This document shows, one piece after another, positions 16,427-25,808 of a DNA stretch of 64,000 nt. The translations under genes were made by a program, and so were the position numbers. The DNA is from Actinophytocola gossypii. GTDB taxonomy: Bacteria; Actinomycetota; Actinomycetes; Mycobacteriales; Pseudonocardiaceae. The stretch is taken from positions 150,047-214,046 of the forward strand of contig NZ_JAFFZE010000016.1 of assembly GCF_025165815.1 (NCBI RefSeq), read 5' to 3'. The notes under the pieces are model-generated. The model was not told the origin of the DNA. It did not search any database and worked only from the letters and a program-made list of their open reading frames with translations. Position 1 is the first letter of the stretch, and each line of letters opens with the position of its first letter.

Positions 16427-19400
16427 CTAGGTCAGCGTGCGGGGGCGGATGGCGTTGGCCTTGTCGACCAGGGTGTGGCGTTGGTCGGGGGTGCTGGCGA
16501 GGCGGGCCAGGGCGCGGTAGCAGCGTTCCAGGCCGAAGCGCAGGTCGCGTTCGGTGAGGCGGCAGCCGAGGACCGTGTTGCCCATGGTGCCCGGCGGGGA
16601 CGCGCTCGGCCGGCCGGCGCGGACCCACGCGTGCGCGGCCTCCAGTACCTCGACCGACAGGATCGTGCGGCGTTCGGCGTCCAGGGAGAGGCGTTCGAGG
16701 CGGCGGGCGGCGTCGTGCAGGTCGTGTTCGGCGATTCGGGTGACCTCGGACGGGCGGATCTTGATCTTGATCGCGGCCACCTGGGCGGCGACGTGGTGGC
16801 TGGACGAGTCCGGCACGGCCTCGAGGACCTCGATCGCGCTGGTGCGGGCGCCCTGGGCGAGGTACACCCTGGCCAGGCCGAACGCGGCGCTCACCCACTG
16901 CCGGTCGGTGCGCCACACCAGCTCGTAGTACCTGGCCGCCTGGAAGTAGTTGCCGGCGTACTCGGCGCTCACCGCCAGCGCGAGCTTGGGGGCGATCTCG
17001 CCCGGGACGGCGTCGTAGACGCGTTCGAACGCCGCCGCCGCGTCGGCCGGGCGGCGGGTCGCCAGGTGGATCAGGCCCTGGTACCAGTCGGGGCGCCAGT
17101 CGGCCGGGTCGGTGGACATGCGGCGGGCGGCGTCCAGCTCGGCGATGGCGGCGCGCAGGTCGCCCAGTTCGAGGCGGGCGCGGACCATCCGCAGCCGGAC
17201 CTCGATCGAGTCCTGGGGGGCGGACGCGAGCGCGGCCACCAGCTCGCCGGGCTCGGTGGCGGTGATGCTGGCGAGCGTGCTCGCGGCGTGGTCGTGGGTG
17301 TCGACCATCGGCAGCGGCAGGATCGACGCGACCTCCATCGGGTTCGGCGACGGCAGCGACCCGCGCTCGCCGACGACCATGCCGGAGCCGAAGGTGCGGG
17401 TCTCCAGGGCGAACACGGTCGACGTGCCGGGGCGGGGGCGGCCGGTGCCGAGCGCCATCACCTCGCGCAGCACGCCGGTGAGCTGGTCGGCCATCTCCTC
17501 GGCGGAGGTGAACCGCAGCGCGGGGTTCTCGTGCGTGGCGCGCTTGAGCACCCGGTGGTAGGAGCCGAACAGCGCGAACAGCGGCTCCTCGTCCGGGCCG
17601 GGCAGCGTGTACTTGTGCCGCGTGGTGTACCCGGCGAACTCGATCGAGAGCACGGCGAGCGTGCGGCCGACGGTGTAGATGTCGGAGGCGACGGTGGCGC
17701 CCTCGGTGGCCAGCTCGGGTGCGGAGTAGCCGAGGGTGAAGAACAGCGGGCTCTCGTAGTCGTCGGTCTGCCGGACGGCGCCGAGGTCGATGAGCTTGAG
17801 CTGCTCGCCGGACTGGATCACGTTGTCCGGCTTGAGGTCGCAGTACAGCATGTTGACGCTGTGCAGGTAGCCGATGGCGGGCAGGATCTCCAGCCCGTAC
17901 GCGATGACCTGCCCGATCGGCAGCGGGTCGGCCTTGCCGGTCTCCCGGTGGTGCTCGAGCGCGAGCTGGCGCAGCGACTGCCCGCCGACGTACTCCATCA
18001 CGATGTAGCCGACCAGGTTGCCGGTCTTCGGATCGGGGTGCTGGACGAAGTTGTAGATGCGGACGACGTTCGGGTGCTCGACCTCGGCGAGGAACCGGCG
18101 CTCGGCGACCGCGGAGGCCATCGAGGTCGCGTCGCCGGTGTCGATCATGCCCTTGAGCACGACCCAGCGGTCGGAGACGTTGTGGTCCTTGGCGAGGTAG
18201 ATCCAGCCGAGGCCGCCGTAGGCCAGGCAGCCGAGGACCTCGTACTGCCCGGCGACCAGGTCACCGTCGAACAGGCGGGGCCGGAAGTTGAACGGGGTGC
18301 CGCACTTCTCGCACTCGCCCTCGGTGACGCCGGGCTTGCCGTCCCGGGCGCGGCCGACCTCGGCGCCGCAGTTGCCGCAGAAGCGCTTGTTCTCGCTGAC
18401 GGCCGGGTCGCGCAGGACGGCGGAGGCGGGGTCCCTCACCGGGACCACGGGCACCTCGACCAACCCCGCGCCGAGCCGCCCCCGCCCCGACGTCCGGGAC
18501 GAGGTGCGGCGCCCGCTGGTGCCCGGGGAGGACCGGGAGCCGGTGTCGTGCGGTCCGCCCTGGCTCGCGGCGGGGGCCGGCGGTTCGATGCTCAGGGTGA
18601 TCGGGGACTCGCCGAGGACGCTGGTGGGCTGCGGGTCGCCGCTGCCCACGGCGGCCGGGCCGGACCGGCGGGGGGCGACGTCGGGCAGGGGGACACCCTG
18701 GTTCCAACGCATCCCGGCCGGCATCGGCTGGCTGCCGGGAACCTGGCTGCTGGACGACTGGCCGCCCGGAACCTGACCGGTGGCAGGCCGGCCGCCAGGA
18801 ACCTGCCCAGACGGAACCTGGCCGCCGGAACCCTGGCTGGAGGGAGAGCGGCCGGCTGAAGGTTGGCCGCCCGGAGCCTGACCGGCGGAAGGTGCGCCGG
18901 CGGGAGCCTGACCGCGGGAACCCTGACCGGCGGGAGGCTGGCCGGGCGAACTCTGGCTGCCGGTGCCGTGTGGCGGTGGGGCGAAGCGGGTGGCGTGCTG
19001 CTGGCTGGAGGTGGGGCGGGCGGCGGCCGGCTGACCCTGGCTCGGGTTCCACGGCTGCGCCCGGCCGGGCTGGCTCGGCTGGGAATGCTGCGGGGGCTGG
19101 CCCTGGCCTGGCTGCTGTGCCTGGCCACGCTGCGGAGGTGGACCTGGCTGCGACGGCGGACCCGCGTGGCTCATCCCGGGCTGGCCCGGTCGGGAACGCT
19201 GTGGTGCCGAACCCGGCTGGCTCGGCTGGGGTTGGCCCGGGTAGGGCGGCTGTGGCGGTTGGCCCGGCTGGGACTGCCGCGGTTGACCGGGCTGCGATGG
19301 CGCGTTTCCGTGGTTCGGGCCGGGGTGGTTCGCGGGCGCACCCTGTGGGCGCGGAAACGGCTGGCCCGGTAGGGGCTGGGACTGCGCGGGCTGGGCCGGG

Positions 19401-19729
19401 CTGGACTGTGCGGGCTGGGACGCGGGCTGGGCCGGACGGGGCTGGGGCCGGTCGGCTTGCGGGGGCTGGTGCTGGCTCAGTGGTGCTCCGGTCGGTCGGG
19501 GATCCGGTGTCGGGGGCTGCTCGGCTCCGGTCAGTTCGTCGGGTGGGCGGAACCAGCCGGTGCCGGTCTCCTCCTCCAGTGCCGCGCCGGTGAGGCGTTG
19601 GGCCTGTTCCTCGGCCTCGCGGCGTAGTTGGCCGGCGGAGTCGCCGGGAACAGGCTGGCCGCACACCGTGCAGTTGCCGTCCACCACCTCGCCGGTGCAG
19701 CCGGGTCTGGGGCAGCTCGCCATCGCCAT
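16427..19729 (-). CDS. pknG: Ser/Thr protein kinase PknG with long N-terminal extension
   Basis: 1100 residues against about 750 in mycobacteria. An N-terminal zinc-ribbon-like segment (CPRPGCTGEVVDGNCTVCG) is followed by some 350 residues rich in Pro, Gln, Ser and Gly. Then come the PknG rubredoxin domain (two CxxC knuckles, CGNCGAEVG and CEKCGTPFNF), the kinase domain (AYGGLGWIYLAKD, VVLKGMI, YCDLKPDNV, IDLGAVR) and a C-terminal TPR domain. As in the PknG family the catalytic loop lacks the usual R-D. In actinobacteria PknG phosphorylates OdhI/GarA-type proteins and controls 2-oxoglutarate dehydrogenase and glutamate metabolism. It is the third gene of a glnX-glnH-pknG operon and starts in a TGATG overlap with glnH. 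Confidence 0.95.
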   Translation of the reverse strand: MAMASCPRPGCTGEVVDGNCTVCGQPVPGDSAGQLRREAEEQAQRLTGAALEEETGTGWFRPPDELTGAEQPPTPDPRPTGAPLSQHQPPQADRPQPRPAQPASQPAQSSPAQPAQSQPLPGQPFPRPQGAPANHPGPNHGNAPSQPGQPRQSQPGQPPQPPYPGQPQPSQPGSAPQRSRPGQPGMSHAGPPSQPGPPPQRGQAQQPGQGQPPQHSQPSQPGRAQPWNPSQGQPAAARPTSSQQHATRFAPPPHGTGSQSSPGQPPAGQGSRGQAPAGAPSAGQAPGGQPSAGRSPSSQGSGGQVPSGQVPGGRPATGQVPGGQSSSSQVPGSQPMPAGMRWNQGVPLPDVAPRRSGPAAVGSGDPQPTSVLGESPITLSIEPPAPAASQGGPHDTGSRSSPGTSGRRTSSRTSGRGRLGAGLVEVPVVPVRDPASAVLRDPAVSENKRFCGNCGAEVGRARDGKPGVTEGECEKCGTPFNFRPRLFDGDLVAGQYEVLGCLAYGGLGWIYLAKDHNVSDRWVVLKGMIDTGDATSMASAVAERRFLAEVEHPNVVRIYNFVQHPDPKTGNLVGYIVMEYVGGQSLRQLALEHHRETGKADPLPIGQVIAYGLEILPAIGYLHSVNMLYCDLKPDNVIQSGEQLKLIDLGAVRQTDDYESPLFFTLGYSAPELATEGATVASDIYTVGRTLAVLSIEFAGYTTRHKYTLPGPDEEPLFALFGSYHRVLKRATHENPALRFTSAEEMADQLTGVLREVMALGTGRPRPGTSTVFALETRTFGSGMVVGERGSLPSPNPMEVASILPLPMVDTHDHAASTLASITATEPGELVAALASAPQDSIEVRLRMVRARLELGDLRAAIAELDAARRMSTDPADWRPDWYQGLIHLATRRPADAAAAFERVYDAVPGEIAPKLALAVSAEYAGNYFQAARYYELVWRTDRQWVSAAFGLARVYLAQGARTSAIEVLEAVPDSSSHHVAAQVAAIKIKIRPSEVTRIAEHDLHDAARRLERLSLDAERRTILSVEVLEAAHAWVRAGRPSASPPGTMGNTVLGCRLTERDLRFGLERCYRALARLASTPDQRHTLVDKANAIRPRTLT

Positions 19730-20724
19730 CAGTCCCGGTAGGTGGGGGTCGGTGGGGCGGGGCGCGGGCCGTCGATGCCGCCTAGCCAGCGGTCGTAACT
19801 ACGGGCCCACTCGCCGCTGGCGATCGTCTGCTCCAGCACCCCGTTGACGAAGCCGACCATGTCCTCGTTCCCCTTCGGCACCCCGATGCCGTACGGCTCC
19901 GGGGTGAACGTCGGGCCGACCATCGTCAGGTTCGGGTCCTGGGCGGCCATTCCGGCGAGGATCACGTTGTCCGTCGACACCGCGGCCACCTGGCCCTGCT
20001 GCAGCATCACCAGGCAGTCGCTCCAGTTCTCCACCTGTACCGGGACCGGCTCCGCCTCGTGCTCGGCGATCGTCTTGATCGACGTGGACGCCTCTGCCGC
20101 ACAGACCTTCTCGCCGCCGAGATCGTCCAGGGTGGTCACCTCGGAGCCGCGTTCGACCAGCAGGCGCTGGCCGGCCATGAAGTACGTCGCCGAGAAGTTC
20201 ACCTCCTCCCACCGCTGGCAGGTCGCGGTGAACGTGCGGACCACCACGTCCACCTCCTCGTTCACCAGCGCCGGGATGCGACCGGCGGACGTCATCACCT
20301 TGAACTGGATCTTCGTCCGGTCACCGAAGATCGCTTCGGCGATGTCGCGGGCGCGGTCGATGTCGAAGCCCTCGAGCTGGTTCGTCGTGGGGTCGCGGAA
20401 ACCGAACAGGTACGTGTTCTGGTCCACCCCGGCGACCAGCTTCCCGGCCTCCTGGATCTCCCGCATGGTCGAGCCGGACGGCATCGCGCCGGGCGCCGGC
20501 ATCGGGTCGGGCGGGCGCAGGCTGGCCGTCGGGTCGCAGTCGGGCGCGGGGGCGGCCGACGTGCTCGGGGGCGCGGGGTTGACCTCCACTCCCACCGGGC
20601 TCGGGCGTTCCACACTGTCCACTGTGGCCAGATCGACCGGCTTGGGGACGGACGCGCACGCGGACAGCGCGACCACCAGCGCGACCGACAGCAGCGCGAC
20701 TCGGTTCCCTCTGGCCAGCCTCAC
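19729..20724 (-). CDS. glnH: Glutamate/aspartate-binding lipoprotein GlnH
   Basis: 331 residues. The signal peptide ends with the lipobox LSAC. A disordered Pro/Ala region is followed by a family 3 solute-binding domain (KLVAGVDQNTYLFGFRDP, GFDIDRARDIAEAIFGD, VNEEVDVVVRTFTATCQRW). In mycobacteria GlnH senses external Asp/Glu and signals through GlnX to PknG rather than serving an ABC importer. The same role is inferred from gene order and from the lack of transporter genes here. Start GTG 20724 in a GTGA overlap with glnX. Confidence 0.92.
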   Translation of the reverse strand: MRLARGNRVALLSVALVVALSACASVPKPVDLATVDSVERPSPVGVEVNPAPPSTSAAPAPDCDPTASLRPPDPMPAPGAMPSGSTMREIQEAGKLVAGVDQNTYLFGFRDPTTNQLEGFDIDRARDIAEAIFGDRTKIQFKVMTSAGRIPALVNEEVDVVVRTFTATCQRWEEVNFSATYFMAGQRLLVERGSEVTTLDDLGGEKVCAAEASTSIKTIAEHEAEPVPVQVENWSDCLVMLQQGQVAAVSTDNVILAGMAAQDPNLTMVGPTFTPEPYGIGVPKGNEDMVGFVNGVLEQTIASGEWARSYDRWLGGIDGPRPAPPTPTYRD

Positions 20725-22073
20725 CGGTACTCCCGCAGTCGTTCCCTGACCCCCATTGTCACCCCGACCGCGGCCACCACGGCCAGCACCGCCACGCCCG
20801 GCACCAGGCCGGTGAGCGCGTTGCCGGCGGCACTGGTCTCGGTGACGAACCGGGTCCGGCCGTTGTTGATCGCCTCCAGCAGCTTGCCGTCCAGCTCGGC
20901 GAACGTCGCCGCGGCGCCCTCGGGGCTGTCGCCGATCGCGAGGTCCACCGCCTGCTGGTAGGCACCGCCGTCGTCGAGCTCCCGCACCTTCTGGTGCACG
21001 CCGAGCCAGTCGTCGACGGTCGCCCGCGCGGTCTCGAGCACGTCCCTGGTCTCCTGGTCGGCCGCCAGCTCCTGCGCGCGGGCCAGCAGGTTGTCCCCGT
21101 CGCCGGCGAGCTCGGCGGTCAGGTCCTGCCACTCCGCCTCGTAGTCGGCGCCGTCGCCTCGGGCCACCAGCGTCAGGGTCTCGTTCGCGCGCATCTTCAG
21201 CGCCACGATCCTGGCCTGCACGGCGAGCTCGACCTGCCGGGTGCCGGAGTCGTGCCCGTCGGCGACGTCGTTCGACGCGATCAGCAGCGACGCCGAGCCC
21301 CAGGCGAGCGCGAGCACCACCGACCCGGTGGCGACCACGAGCCCGATGTTGAGCAGCCGGTTGGTCCGCCGGGTCAGGTACAGCTGGGTGGCGACGAGCG
21401 CGCCGAGCAGCGCCAGCACGAGCGCGGCGGTGACCCACGGGAACGCGCGTGCCTGCGCCTGCGCGTCGGCCAGGCGGCGGAAGTCGATGGAGTACAGCTC
21501 CTGCGCGGCCGGCAGCAGCTTGGCCCGCATCAGCCCGGACGCCTCGCGCAGGTAGGCCGCGCCGGCGGGGAAACCCTGCCGGTTGTAGGCGCGGGCGGTC
21601 TCGACGAGTCCGGTGTAGACGGGCAGCTGCTGGGCCAGCTGGTCGACCTGCGCCTCGGCCTCCGGCACGCCCGCGACGTCGGCGGCCGCCTTGGTGAGGT
21701 TCGCGCCGGCCTGGGCGATGTCGAGGTCGTAGCGGTCGCGCAGTTCCTCCGGCATGGTGCCGCCGGCGAGGAACGCGCTTGCCGCGGTGGCGTCGGCGTC
21801 GGACAGCGAACGGTAGATCTGCTGGGACGCGGCCGCCACCGGTTCGCGGTGCGTGATGAGGTTGTCGACGGTCGACTGCTTCTGCTGGAGCCCGATGGCG
21901 CCGGCCAGCCCGGTCAGCAGCGACAGCAGCACCAGGGCGACACCGATGACGAACAGGCGGCCCGGGGTGCTGGCGGCGGAACGCCGGACGTGCCGAACCG
22001 CGGTCGCGGGCATCCCCAACACGCCTTTGCGCGGCTGATCGGTACCCGGTTCGGGTGGCGAAACAGTCACCAT
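20721..22073 (-). CDS. glnX: GlnX-like transmembrane signal protein
   Basis: 450 residues with four membrane helices (about residues 30-55, 185-210, 225-250 and 415-440). Two extracytoplasmic helical domains lie between them, the layout expected of a four-helix-bundle sensor. No enzymatic motif is present. Position immediately before glnH and pknG matches the mycobacterial Rv0412c-Rv0411c-Rv0410c operon, where this protein is proposed to relay amino-acid binding by GlnH to PknG. ATG at 22073 follows GGGGGAA. This gene opens the operon, so its promoter is in the 307-bp gap upstream. Confidence 0.88.
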   Translation of the reverse strand: MVTVSPPEPGTDQPRKGVLGMPATAVRHVRRSAASTPGRLFVIGVALVLLSLLTGLAGAIGLQQKQSTVDNLITHREPVAAASQQIYRSLSDADATAASAFLAGGTMPEELRDRYDLDIAQAGANLTKAAADVAGVPEAEAQVDQLAQQLPVYTGLVETARAYNRQGFPAGAAYLREASGLMRAKLLPAAQELYSIDFRRLADAQAQARAFPWVTAALVLALLGALVATQLYLTRRTNRLLNIGLVVATGSVVLALAWGSASLLIASNDVADGHDSGTRQVELAVQARIVALKMRANETLTLVARGDGADYEAEWQDLTAELAGDGDNLLARAQELAADQETRDVLETARATVDDWLGVHQKVRELDDGGAYQQAVDLAIGDSPEGAAATFAELDGKLLEAINNGRTRFVTETSAAGNALTGLVPGVAVLAVVAAVGVTMGVRERLREYR

Positions 22074-22243
22074 CCGTGATTCCCCCGCAGTGTCCACGTC
22101 GACAGAGTCAACACGACCGTGGCCCTCATGGCCGTCGCTTCCTCCTCGCAGTTACCCCCATGTGGCCCGCAGGAGAAACCTAGTGCAGCCGGGGCGTGGC
22201 GGCCACCGGTTGTCACCACTCGATGAGTCGAAGATCAGTAACG

Positions 22244-22272
22244 ATCCGTGACAAACCTGTCCGGTCACGGAT
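22244..22272. promoter_or_regulatory. 9-bp inverted repeat in the glnX upstream region
   Basis: ATCCGTGAC, an 11-base spacer, and GTCACGGAT form a perfect inverted repeat. It lies 171 bp upstream of glnX and 109 bp upstream of the divergent small gene at 22381. The one-turn-plus spacing fits a dimeric regulator. The rest of the 307-bp gap (22074-22380) shows no gene. Confidence 0.5.
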
Positions 22273-22380
22273 TGTCGTTGTTGACGTTTGGGTAATCGCT
22301 CGGTTGCGCTATGGAATTCCCGGCGCGCGCCTGCGAATCTCGAAGATGACTGCCCCGACACCTTGACGTGAGGTGGAAAA

Positions 22381-22599
22381 GTGGACAATCGCCCCAATCT
22401 CCGGCAGGTGAGAACGTTCTGCGGCACGACCGCCCGCGGTTGTCCCACGCTGTGGGTCGACCCCGACGCGGTTCCGAGCCAGCGCGTGGAGATCACCGAC
22501 GATTTCGGCCAGCGCATCCAGATGAGCGTGGCCCAGTTCGCCAACATCGTGGCGGACGCGAAGGACGGCACCCTGGACGGCCTGCTCCAGTCCCGGTGA
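22381..22599 (+). CDS. Small conserved hypothetical protein
   Basis: 72 residues with a compact pattern (RTFCGTTARGCPTLWVDP and RVEITDDFGQRIQMS), including two Cys seven residues apart. No known fold is recognised. It starts with GTG after GAGGTGGAAAA and overlaps the next gene by four bases (GTGA), so the two are coupled. Proteins of this size with an I-T-D-D-F-G-x-x-I centre are common in actinomycetes, but I know no function for them. Confidence 0.7.
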   Translation: MDNRPNLRQVRTFCGTTARGCPTLWVDPDAVPSQRVEITDDFGQRIQMSVAQFANIVADAKDGTLDGLLQSR

Positions 22600-23216
22600 G
22601 CGCCGACCTCGCGCTGCGCTTGGCCGGCACGGCGGCATTCCTCGCGGTGGCGGGGTTCTGCGTCGCCCGCCTGGTCGCCGCGCACCGCGCGCCCGGCGGA
22701 TACCCGGGCCACCACCGGGCCATGGACACCGCGCACGTGCTGATGGGCGTCGGGATGGCCGCCATGGTCTCCCCGGTCGGCGGCCCACTGCCGATGGCCG
22801 GCTGGCAGACGATCTTCCTGGTGATGACGTTCTGGTTCGTCGGCTCCTGGTGGCATTCCCGGCGCGCGGCACCCGCTCCCGGCGACTGGCACGGCGGCGG
22901 CCTGCACCACGCGGTGGCCGCGGTCGCGATGCTCTACATGCTGACCGCGATGCCCGCGCACCATCACGACGCGTCCTCGCCGTGGCTGTCGATGGGAACC
23001 ACCGGCCACCTGTCCGCCGGCGCGGCGCTGCCGGCGGTCGGCTGGGCGCTCGCCGGGTACTGCGCGGTGTCGGCCGTACTGCTGGTCGCGACGACGAACT
23101 GGCGGCCGGTGCCCGCGCGTGTCCCGTCGATCCTGCTCGCGCCGCGACTCACCGCGACCTGCCAGGCCACGATGGCGCTGGGCAGCGGCGCGATGCTGGT
23201 GGCGATGCTGGCGTGA
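22596..23216 (+). CDS. DUF5134 membrane protein
   Basis: 206 residues with five to six hydrophobic segments. It has the family hallmarks HRAMDTAHVLMGVGMAAM near residue 47 and a His-rich centre (LTAMPAHHHDAS), a pattern that suggests metal binding in or near the membrane; that role is inference. GTG at 22596 overlaps the stop of the small upstream gene, so they form a two-gene unit. Nothing else in the context indicates a function. Confidence 0.8.
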   Translation: MSADLALRLAGTAAFLAVAGFCVARLVAAHRAPGGYPGHHRAMDTAHVLMGVGMAAMVSPVGGPLPMAGWQTIFLVMTFWFVGSWWHSRRAAPAPGDWHGGGLHHAVAAVAMLYMLTAMPAHHHDASSPWLSMGTTGHLSAGAALPAVGWALAGYCAVSAVLLVATTNWRPVPARVPSILLAPRLTATCQATMALGSGAMLVAMLA

Positions 23217-23334
23217 GGGTCAACCGCCCTCGGTTCAGGTGAGCTCGCCGGAACGCGAATCGGCGACGACGCTCCAACGCGGCTCGGCCTCGCGCCGGTC
23301 GACGGGGACGGCGCGTCACGGCGTGCGGATCGGA

Positions 23335-23481
23335 TCAGCCGGCTCGCCGGGCGGCGCAGGACCGGCACCGGACCAGCCGGGGCCAGCCTTCGGGTCGCCC
23401 GCCCCACATCGGCCACGCGACACCGGCCAGGGTGTGCAGCAGGCAGGTGCCGCACAGCCGGTTCCGGCGACCGCGCGGCAT
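23335..23481 (-). CDS. Possible small Cys-rich protein
   Basis: 48 residues, basic, with CGTCLL and RCRSCAA, two C-x-x-C pairs spaced like a small zinc ribbon. ATG at 23481 overlaps the stop of the preceding small frame (TGATG). There is no ribosome binding site of its own, so translation would depend on coupling. Short and unrecognised: it may be a real micro-protein or chance. Confidence 0.35.
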   Translation of the reverse strand: MPRGRRNRLCGTCLLHTLAGVAWPMWGGRPEGWPRLVRCRSCAARRAG

Positions 23482-23609
23482 CAGTTGTACCCGCGGACGA
23501 GGTGATCGTCGCGCTCGGAGGTGGTCGTCGGCTGCTGGCCGGTCGCCGGTCGCGTCGGCGCGGCGGTGGCCGTGCGGGCCTCGCGTTCGTCGGGTGCTGG
23601 TGTGGTCAT
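23481..23609 (-). CDS. Possible small peptide upstream of the Cys-rich frame
   Basis: 42 residues, Thr/Ala/Pro-rich and hydrophilic, ending HLVRGYN. It is coupled to the next small frame by a TGATG overlap. The region is divergent from the SARP gene. The evidence is only the coupling and the ATG; no family or binding site is recognisable. Confidence 0.25.
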   Translation of the reverse strand: MTTPAPDEREARTATAAPTRPATGQQPTTTSERDDHLVRGYN

Positions 23610-23825
23610 GCCCACACGTTGGGCGCGTGTTCTCGAGAGCCACTCGACAGTGGGCGGAGCGGACTGGACACGCGGCAGGCCATAGCGCTCGGGTCGCGAC
23701 CCGGTCGAAGAACGCTGACGACCTCCGTCGCCCGCCGCCGCCGGTGTCACCATGATTCGTCGGAGGTCGAAGAACACAGGCAGGACAAGGGGAAACCGGT
23801 TCCCGGAACCGATTGGGGAGCTGTC

Positions 23826-25808
23826 ATGCACACTGGCCACACCGGAGCGAGCGCCACCTCGCCACTCCAGCTCACCGACGACCGAACGGTAGCGGACCCG
23901 TCGGCGACCCGTGAGCCCGGCCCGATCACACTCGGACTGCTCGGTCCGTTGTTACTCATGCGTGGCGAGAAGATCGTGACGCCGTCGGCACCGAAGCTGC
24001 GCCAGGTGCTGTCCCTGCTCGCCGTGCAGGCCAACTCCGTCACCCGGGTGGACCAGCTGGTCGAGGAGCTGTGGGAGGAGAGCCCGCCGCAGAGCGCGCT
24101 GACCACCGTGCAGACCTACATCTACCAGCTGCGCAAGCTGCTGCGGCTGGACGACAAGCCGCACACCGGTGCCCCGGCGCCGGTGCTGCTCAGCCACCCC
24201 GGTGGCTACATCCTCCAGCTGCCCGACCTGGAGTCCATCGACGCGAACCTGTTCGAACAGCTCGCCAGACGCGGCCGGCAGGAGTTGCTCAGTGTGCGGG
24301 TGGAGGCCGCGTCGGAGACCTTCCGCAACGCGATGTCGTTGTGGCGCGGCGGTTTTCTCGAGGGAGTCGCGACCGGGCCGCTGCTGTACTCGCACGCCAC
24401 CCGGCTGGAGGAGCTGCGCCGCACGGTGCTCGCGCTGCGCATCGAGACCGACCTGCAGCTCGGCCGGCACCAGGAGATCATCGGCGAGCTGACCAGCCTG
24501 GTGAACGCCGAGCCGACCCGCGAGGACTTCTCCGCGAAGCTGATGATCGCGCTCTACCGCAGCGGCCGGCGCGCGGACGCTCTCGGGGTGTACCAACGGA
24601 TCCGGACCGCGCTGGTGGACGAGCTCGGCCTCGACCCGGCGGCCGAGCTGCAACGCCTGCACCAGCTGATGCTCGAGGCCGACCCGGAGCTCGACCTGCC
24701 CGGGATGCCTGCCGCACAACCGACCGAGCAGCAGCTGACCGTCCACAGCGGACCGTCCGCGCCGGCGCAGCTACCGGCCGAGCTGCCGGACTTCGTCGGC
24801 CGGCAGGCCGAGACCGACACCTTCACCCGGCTGCTGACCGGACCGGACGTGCGCGGCATGCGCGTGGTCAACGTCGTCGGCCGGCCGGGCATCGGCAAGA
24901 GCGCGTTCGTCGCGCGGGTCGGGCGGGCGGTGCGCGCGCACTTCCCCGACGGGCAGCTCTACGTCGACCTCGCCGGAAGTGACGGCGAGCCGATGCCGAC
25001 CAGGCAGGTGCTGATCTCCATGCTGAAGGCGATCGGCGCGCACGAGGCGGACGTGCCGAACAGCGTGGCCGAGGCGGCGCTGATGTTCCGCAGCTGGACC
25101 GCCGACCGGCGGCTGCTCGTGGTGCTGGACAACGCGAGCGGCACGAACACCCTGCGGCACCTGGTGCCCAGCGGATCCGGCTGCGCCCTGGTGGTGCTGA
25201 GCCGGGTGCCGGTGGACGCGCTGGCCGGCGCGGTGCGACTGCGGCTGCCGGTGCTGTCGATGGCGGAGTCGGTGCGGCTGCTGGCGAACACCGTCGGCGA
25301 GCAGCGGGTCAGCCAGGAGCTGGACGCGGCCGAGCGGCTCGCCGAGCTGACCGACCGGCTGCCGCTCGCGCTGCGCGCGGTCGGCGCCAAGCTCGCCGGG
25401 CGCCCCGGCTGGTACCTGTCGCGGATGGTGGCGCGGATGACCGACGAGCGGAACCGGTTGACCGAGCTCAGCTACGGCGGCTTCGACGTGTTCGGCCGGC
25501 TGGCGGAGGCGTACCAGCGGCTGTCGGCCCGGCAGCGGTGGGTGTTCCGCCGGCTCGCCGCGGTCGAGGGCGAGCTGCTGACCGCGAGCGAGATCGCCGA
25601 GCGGGTGAGCATGGCCCCGGCCGCAGTGCACACGGTGCTGGACGAGCTGGTCGACGCGGACCTGGTGGAGGAACTGGCCGGTGAGCCGGACGGTGCCGAC
25701 CAGGAGCCGCGTCACCACGTGCCGGCGCTGGTCCGGCTGGTCGGGCTGTCCGGCACGCTCGGCAGCTCGTGGTGGAAGCGGACGAGAGGTGAGGTCTCCC
25801 CGACCTGA
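23826..25808 (+). CDS. SARP/AfsR-family regulator with NB-ARC-type ATPase domain
   Basis: 660 residues. A winged-helix OmpR-like DNA-binding domain at about 35-125 (LGLLGPLLLMRGEKIV and TVQTYIYQLRKLL) is followed by a BTAD tetratricopeptide domain (130-275, with RREL/ELQ-type repeats and LGVYQRIRTALVDELG). An STAND/NB-ARC nucleotide-binding domain carries the P-loop GRPGIGKS near residue 360 and a Walker B-like LLVVLDNAS. The C-terminal TPR array of AfsR is missing. SARPs bind direct repeats and activate secondary-metabolite genes. This one is ~17 kb from the PKS genes and flanked by other regulators, so its target is not evident. ATG at 23826 follows GGGGAG. Confidence 0.92.
   Translation: MHTGHTGASATSPLQLTDDRTVADPSATREPGPITLGLLGPLLLMRGEKIVTPSAPKLRQVLSLLAVQANSVTRVDQLVEELWEESPPQSALTTVQTYIYQLRKLLRLDDKPHTGAPAPVLLSHPGGYILQLPDLESIDANLFEQLARRGRQELLSVRVEAASETFRNAMSLWRGGFLEGVATGPLLYSHATRLEELRRTVLALRIETDLQLGRHQEIIGELTSLVNAEPTREDFSAKLMIALYRSGRRADALGVYQRIRTALVDELGLDPAAELQRLHQLMLEADPELDLPGMPAAQPTEQQLTVHSGPSAPAQLPAELPDFVGRQAETDTFTRLLTGPDVRGMRVVNVVGRPGIGKSAFVARVGRAVRAHFPDGQLYVDLAGSDGEPMPTRQVLISMLKAIGAHEADVPNSVAEAALMFRSWTADRRLLVVLDNASGTNTLRHLVPSGSGCALVVLSRVPVDALAGAVRLRLPVLSMAESVRLLANTVGEQRVSQELDAAERLAELTDRLPLALRAVGAKLAGRPGWYLSRMVARMTDERNRLTELSYGGFDVFGRLAEAYQRLSARQRWVFRRLAAVEGELLTASEIAERVSMAPAAVHTVLDELVDADLVEELAGEPDGADQEPRHHVPALVRLVGLSGTLGSSWWKRTRGEVSPT

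Noticed and set aside
23826..25808. The SARP as the pathway-specific activator of the PKS cluster
   Set aside because: It is ~17 kb away with unrelated operons between, and I found no clear SARP direct repeats upstream of the PKS genes. Not excluded, but not supported.
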